Below, piece by piece: positions 59,768 through 64,000 of a DNA stretch of 64,000 bases. This DNA is from Acidobacteria bacterium 13_1_20CM_3_53_8 (lineage in GTDB: Bacteria > Acidobacteriota > Blastocatellia > Pyrinomonadales > Pyrinomonadaceae), in assembly GCA_001920415.1 (NCBI GenBank), contig MNJR01000139.1, positions 136,636-200,635 of the forward strand. Direction: 5' to 3'. The notes beneath the pieces were generated by a model. The model was given only the letters and a program-made list of their open reading frames with translations. It had not been told where the DNA came from and ran no database searches. Position numbers and translations under genes: made by a program. Position 1 is the stretch's first letter, and each line of letters opens with the position of its first letter.

Positions 59768-61089
59768 ATGAGAAACCATATAGGGTAAAAGGGCAAAAGG
59801 GGAAGAGGGGAAGAGGAAAGACCGCCTCAACAAAATTCTCCTCTTACCCTTTTATCCTTTTACCCTTTTACCCCCAAAGATTTTATTCGGCGCTATTCAG
59901 TCTCACAAAAATTCTTCTTCTGCTCTTAACTTTTTCCCTTATCTCTTCTGCCTGCCGTCACATGGGGTCGAAGCAGAGCGTGCAGCCGCGCACTATGCGC
60001 GACGTGCCTGCGGAGCGACTCGCTTACAACTTCAACCCGGACGTGCCTGTGCCAGAGGGTGCAGATGCGGAAGAGCCTGCTGTGCTCGAAGCCGTGAAGA
60101 ACGATTTCGATTCGCGCAGGACTGATGAAGCGTTGGTGAGAACCGTCGCATCGCCTGATGGACAGCGCGCTCTGGCGCTCTACGAAACGGACGAGACGGC
60201 AAAAGGCGAGTTTCGCATTGACATATACTCATCGGACGGAAGATTCCTGCGCAACCTTACGCCGCCAGACCTTGCAGGAGCGTTTGCGCCTACGGTCGCA
60301 TGGTCGCCCGACGGAAATTCAATCGCATTCATAGGCCGAAAGGCTATAACGCCAAAACCTTCACCAACTCCGCTCGTGCCGCTAACGGGCGAAAACCCGC
60401 TCGTGCCTGTTCCCGCTCCGACGGTTGCGCCCGCGTTCGCGCCCATTCCTGTCTTCAACACAGAGCAGATTTACATCTGCAACCGAGACGGCTTCGACCT
60501 AAAACCCCTGACCACGCGCGAAGGCTTAATCTACTTCTACATAGCATGGGCGCCAGACGGTCACGCGCTCGCTTCGTTGGCTTGCAAAGAAGATGAGTGG
60601 GATTCGAGAGAGCGCGAGGCGAAGCTGCCAGCGGGTCGCCCGCGATTGATAGGCGTGGACGGCAGCGAACGACTTCTGGACGACAATCTGACGGAAGCGC
60701 AGCCCGCATGGTCGCCGGATTCCTCGAAAGTTGCGACCGCCTTTGAAACCGATGTGGCTATTTACGACGCAACCTCAAGCAGCCCTACGCAGGCGCGCAT
60801 TCCGCTACGTGATCCGCTGCTGACTGCGTCCGTAGATTATGATGAACAGAAGTTGAAGAAGAGAACGGGGAATGCGAACGGCAACGCTTCTGTAGGAAGT
60901 CAAACATCCGGCGCATCCGGTGGCGGCCAACCTTACTCTTTCAATCCAATCGTCCAACTCACCTGGACAGATGATAAGACTCTCTACTTCAAGACTGCTT
61001 ACATGCGTGTCTTTCCAGATAGAACAATCAATACATATCAGCGCTGGCATGTGCTTCACTTGAGTCCGCAGGCTACAGTCCTGAGCTAG
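59764..61089 (+). CDS. PD40/TolB-like beta-propeller lipoprotein
   Basis: 441 aa. Hydrophobic signal (KILLLLLTFSLISSAC) with lipobox ISSAC, then WD40-like PD40 blades (VASPDGQRALALYE, VAWSPDGNSIAFIG, IAWAPDGHALASL, PAWSPDSSKVATAF), with a Pro-rich insert (PSPTPLVPLTGENPLVPVPA). Outer-membrane or periplasmic anchored binding protein of unknown ligand. The first about 40 residues (VKGQKGKRGRGK ... SSYPFILLPFYP) are translated heptad-repeat dyad. No in-frame ATG, GTG or TTG was found between the dyad and the lipobox. Confidence 0.78.
   Translation: MNEKPYRVKGQKGKRGRGKTASTKFSSYPFILLPFYPQRFYSALFSLTKILLLLLTFSLISSACRHMGSKQSVQPRTMRDVPAERLAYNFNPDVPVPEGADAEEPAVLEAVKNDFDSRRTDEALVRTVASPDGQRALALYETDETAKGEFRIDIYSSDGRFLRNLTPPDLAGAFAPTVAWSPDGNSIAFIGRKAITPKPSPTPLVPLTGENPLVPVPAPTVAPAFAPIPVFNTEQIYICNRDGFDLKPLTTREGLIYFYIAWAPDGHALASLACKEDEWDSREREAKLPAGRPRLIGVDGSERLLDDNLTEAQPAWSPDSSKVATAFETDVAIYDATSSSPTQARIPLRDPLLTASVDYDEQKLKKRTGNANGNASVGSQTSGASGGGQPYSFNPIVQLTWTDDKTLYFKTAYMRVFPDRTINTYQRWHVLHLSPQATVLS
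59782..59874. repeat. Heptad-arm dyad, AAAAGGG family, inside a coding region
   Basis: Left arm GTAAAAGGGCAAAAGGGGAA (59785 on) and a right arm of CCTTTTACCCTTTTA units to 59874. Unlike the others it lies within a reading frame, at the 5' end of the lipoprotein gene. Confidence 0.75.
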
Positions 61090-61119
61090 CAACGGTTGAT
61101 CGCGTAATCTGAAAAAGAA

Positions 61120-61223
61120 GTGATAAGAGCAGTTTTAAGTTTTCAGTTTTCAGTTTTCAGTTAAAAGCTTTTCGCTTCTTTCTGAAAACTGAAAACTTAA
61201 AACTGAAAACTGCTCTTATCACT
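61120..61223. repeat. Heptad-arm dyad, TTTTCAG family, long
   Basis: Arms of about 41 bp (61120-61160 and 61182-61223), extended outward by AGTGATAAGAGC/GCTCTTATCACT. Loop TTAAAAGCTTTTCGCTTCTT is the best copy of the shared motif. The remainder of 61090-61562 shows no supported gene. Confidence 0.88.
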
Positions 61224-61562
61224 ATGTTTAAGGAATCAGTTCGCCCGAAGGATTGCAGGTCATCTCTATAACGATGCATAGCTTCTTCAATCTTCTTATC
61301 TACTGACATTGATGTGTAAACCGTTGAACTCCATTACAGCCAATTAAAATCAGGCGGTGAGTCGGATTGAAATTTTCATGCTCCATTTATCGAAGCGATG
61401 ATCCGAAATCAACCCACCGCATGGAATTAAATTTCGTTGACAGCGACACGGCATGGGAATAAACTCGCGCGCGAAAAAGATGGAAACTAAATCCCCCTTC
61501 CCGCAAGACCACGACGTAATAGTATCTATCATCTCTACCGAGCAGAGAGGAATCAGGTCATA

Positions 61563-64000
61563 ATGAAATCCAGATCAAATTTTAGCGCAGCAGTTATTAT
61601 TCTGGCCTTCTTTATACTGATGGCAATGATGTATGGAACGTCTGCGCAGGTAGGCCATGATGTTGACGAGATTGGTTCAGACGGCGACAGGTTGCTTGAG
61701 CAGGAATCGTATTGGGCCACACGCGTGAGCTATCCGACTGGTCAGTTCGACCCCGCGTGGGTGCGCAAGGCAGCCGAACAGGATGCGCGCATACGGCGCG
61801 CTATCCCCGCTGGCCGCGTGAATCCCAAACTCAGCAGGAGCGTGAGTCCTCTGGCGCTAAACCCCAGCGGCTTCACTGCGCTCGGCCCTCAACCCGAGCA
61901 CATGACCGGCTGCACCGGCTGCTTCGACTACACTGATACAGAGGGGCGAGTTAACTCCATAGCCGTTGACCCGACCACTACGACCAACGGCTCAATCGTC
62001 GCTTACATCGGCACGGTCGGCGGAGGCGTCTGGAAGACTACGAACTGCTGCGGCGCTGGCACCACATGGACATCGCTCACAGACGGCGCGGCTATAAGCA
62101 CTACAAGCGTTGATAGCGTCACGGTTGACCCGAACAATCACAACACCATCTACGCCGCCACAGGCGACCTGAACTACGGCTCCTTCTCTATGGGCAGCCA
62201 AGGGATAATGAAGTCAACGGACGGCGGTGCTAACTGGACTGTGCTGGGGGCAAGCATTTTCGGCGCTGCGCTCCCGGAGCCTGCTGGACAGTTCCCGCAA
62301 TATCAGGCGGTCGGCAAGGTTCGCGTTGATCCCAACAACAGCAACAACGTTGTAGCAGGGACGAAGACAGGCCTCTACTTATCCTACGATGGCGGAACGA
62401 ACTGGACAGGCCCATGCCTTACCAATACCTTCAACACGCAGCGACAGGACATCACAGGCCTTGACCTGACAAACATAGGTGGGACGACGCGAATTCTGGC
62501 GGCGGTCGGCACGCGCGGCTTCGCAACCACTGTGCAATACAACCTGGATCAGAACGGAGCCAACGGTCTCTACAAAGGCACTATGCCCGCGAGCGGCTGC
62601 CCTTCAGACTTCGCACTGATAACCAGCAATGCCAACGGCTTCGTCTTTGGCACAACTGTGTCAGGCAGCCCGTACGCGACGGGCAATCTGCTGAACGCGG
62701 GTACAGGCACGCCCTACGGCGGCAACATCAGCACCGGAAACCAGCTCGGGCGCATGGACATCGCCGTAGCGCCCAGTAACACGAACTACATCTACGCGCA
62801 AGTTGGGTCAATCGCCGCCAACAACAACAGCGGCTGCGGCAACACATCCGGCTGCCAGCTAGGCGTATGGGCTAGCACAGACGGCGGCGCCAACTGGAGT
62901 TTTATGACAGGTTCTGCTGGCGGCTCGCTCAGGAACTGTCTGGGCACAAATACCAGTGGTAACCCCGGCGACTATCCGCAGAACTGGTACGATCAGGGAA
63001 TGGCCGTTGACCCGAACAATCCCGACCGGCTCTTCATTGATACCTATGACACGTGGCTAGCGAGCCGCACAGGCACCTCTTTCTACAACGTCACCTGCGG
63101 CTATAACGGTGGAAGTGCTGCGAACCACGTTGTGCACGTTGACCATCACGCGCTGGCCTTCGTGCCCGGCTCGTCCAGCATCCTGCTCGAAGGCAGCGAT
63201 GGCGGCATCTTCGGGAGCACCAATGCCGACACCGCCGTGTCGGGCACTACTAGGAACACTTGGGTCAACATGGACACGGGTGTGAACACAATAGAGTTCT
63301 ACTCCGGCGACATCAGCGGTAACTTCGCTACTTCGGCCTCGCCGCAAGCAGTCGGCGGCGCGCAGGATAACGGCCCCAGTTCAGTCACGTTTGCTGGTAG
63401 CCCTACGGGACCCGCGCAGTGGCAAATGGGTTTGGGCGGTGATGGATTCTATGCTCGCATTGACCCTGTGGGAACGGGAACAAGCTTACGCTTCTTTGAA
63501 GGCAATAACAGCGGCGGTTTAAGTCGCTGCACGTCAAACTGTACTGCATCGGGAGCTAGTTGGACTAGCATACGACCTTCTTGGACTGGCGACACGCAGT
63601 CGTTCATTCTGCCATACGACATCTTTCATGGCGGGATCGCAGGCGGCGACGATTGCCTCCCCGCTACAGCGACAACTGGCTGCGGCCATCTGATAGCCGG
63701 GACGACCAGAGTTTGGGAGACGATTAGTGGAGCTGCGGCAAGCGGCGTAAGCTCGACTTGGTATGTGACTAACAATCCATCAACCCAGAACATGACGAAG
63801 CAGACGCTTGGCAATCGCTCGTTCATCAATCAGGTCAAGTATTCGCCCAAATTTCAGAGCGTAGCAATCGTCGGCACTAACGATGCGAACGTGTGGATCG
63901 GTTTCAGTCTAGGCACTGGCCTCGCAAATCAAGCAAACTGGGTAGATGTAACCAGCAGCAACACCGTTTTGCCTAACCGCCCGGTTCTAGGCATCGCACT
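61563..64000 (+). CDS. Large secreted Asp-box beta-propeller protein (partial, runs off right end)
   Basis: At least 812 codons, open to the window end with no stop. Signal peptide (SAAVIILAFFILMAMMYGTS) and GGAATCAGG before the ATG at 61563. Several Asp-box/BNR motifs: STDGGANWTVLG, YDGGTNWTG, STDGGANWSFM, with VDPNNHNTIYAATGDL and GGVWKTTN, giving the VPS10/sialidase-like multi-blade propeller. Family members are secreted glycosidase-like, adhesive or photosystem-assembly-like (YCF48) proteins; activity cannot be told. The C-terminus, possibly a secretion or anchoring domain, is outside the window. Confidence 0.85.
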   Translation, partial: MKSRSNFSAAVIILAFFILMAMMYGTSAQVGHDVDEIGSDGDRLLEQESYWATRVSYPTGQFDPAWVRKAAEQDARIRRAIPAGRVNPKLSRSVSPLALNPSGFTALGPQPEHMTGCTGCFDYTDTEGRVNSIAVDPTTTTNGSIVAYIGTVGGGVWKTTNCCGAGTTWTSLTDGAAISTTSVDSVTVDPNNHNTIYAATGDLNYGSFSMGSQGIMKSTDGGANWTVLGASIFGAALPEPAGQFPQYQAVGKVRVDPNNSNNVVAGTKTGLYLSYDGGTNWTGPCLTNTFNTQRQDITGLDLTNIGGTTRILAAVGTRGFATTVQYNLDQNGANGLYKGTMPASGCPSDFALITSNANGFVFGTTVSGSPYATGNLLNAGTGTPYGGNISTGNQLGRMDIAVAPSNTNYIYAQVGSIAANNNSGCGNTSGCQLGVWASTDGGANWSFMTGSAGGSLRNCLGTNTSGNPGDYPQNWYDQGMAVDPNNPDRLFIDTYDTWLASRTGTSFYNVTCGYNGGSAANHVVHVDHHALAFVPGSSSILLEGSDGGIFGSTNADTAVSGTTRNTWVNMDTGVNTIEFYSGDISGNFATSASPQAVGGAQDNGPSSVTFAGSPTGPAQWQMGLGGDGFYARIDPVGTGTSLRFFEGNNSGGLSRCTSNCTASGASWTSIRPSWTGDTQSFILPYDIFHGGIAGGDDCLPATATTGCGHLIAGTTRVWETISGAAASGVSSTWYVTNNPSTQNMTKQTLGNRSFINQVKYSPKFQSVAIVGTNDANVWIGFSLGTGLANQANWVDVTSSNTVLPNRPVLGIA

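Noticed and set aside
61350-61532. Short minus-strand frame downstream of the PD40 lipoprotein
   Set aside because: No supporting start signal or similarity; kept as intergenic.

Overview
The window looks like part of the chromosome of a Gram-negative bacterium of the Acidobacteriota, most likely the Blastocatellia lineage. This is an inference from gene content: an Oar-like TonB-dependent receptor with an N-terminal carboxypeptidase-regulatory domain, DUF5666 repeats, a BlaI/M56 pair carrying a helical-repeat tail, PD40 lipoproteins and very abundant intergenic inverted repeats. No rRNA or tRNA gene was recognised, so the placement is not proven.

Layout. 0.4-5.3 kb: secreted DUF5666 protein, TonB-dependent receptor (frame broken near its C-terminus) and a PfpI/DJ-1 protein. 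5.4-7.0 kb: a type II restriction-modification pair on the minus strand. 7.2-34.8 kb: a large plus-strand type VI secretion system (T6SS) locus in the order fha, secreted orf, tssK, tssL, tssM, tagJ, orf, tssA, tssB, tssC (broken), hcp, tssE, tssF, tssG, clpV, vgrG, DUF4123 adaptor, PAAR, orf, Gln/Ala-rich repeat protein, FHA-DUF4123 fusion. Every core gene except the TssJ lipoprotein is recognisable. 35.1-39.1 kb: a minus-strand ABC-2 exporter operon (ATPase, lipoprotein, frameshifted permease).

39.1-45.8 kb: a gene-cassette array. Nine imperfect palindromes of about 90-108 bp with RYYYAAC/GTTRRRY ends are integron attC sites. Their L-box asymmetry orients the array on the minus strand, which is also the strand of every cassette gene (DDAH-like hydrolase, Nudix, HigBA, VapC/Phd, MazEF, small membrane proteins). 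No integron integrase gene lies in the window, so it reads as a CALIN (attC cluster lacking an integrase) or a detached array segment.

46-64 kb: aconitase-family enzyme, CYTH protein, a broken ParE toxin with its antitoxin, DUF488 protein, MFS exporter, a BlaI/BlaR1-like pair with two operator dyads over its promoter followed by two secreted proteins that share the BlaR1 tail repeats, thioredoxin, enoyl-CoA hydratase, a metalloprotease-like protein, a PD40 lipoprotein and a large secreted Asp-box propeller protein that runs off the right end.

Two genome-wide signals stand out. (1) Nearly every non-operonic gap holds a dyad whose arms are 7-8-nt simple repeats (TTTTCAG, GATTTTG, TTTCAAG, GGGATGA, AAAAGGC and others). 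Several families with unrelated arms share a loop close to TTAAAAGCTTTCGCTTCTTTC, and some arms run up to start codons. (2) Small palindromic mobile elements are nested inside each other and inside the dyads, including two identical 150-bp copies 16.5 kb apart. Four genes (TonB receptor, tssC, ABC permease, parE) also carry small out-of-frame deletions. These are either real decay or assembly error, and that decides whether the T6SS sheath is functional.
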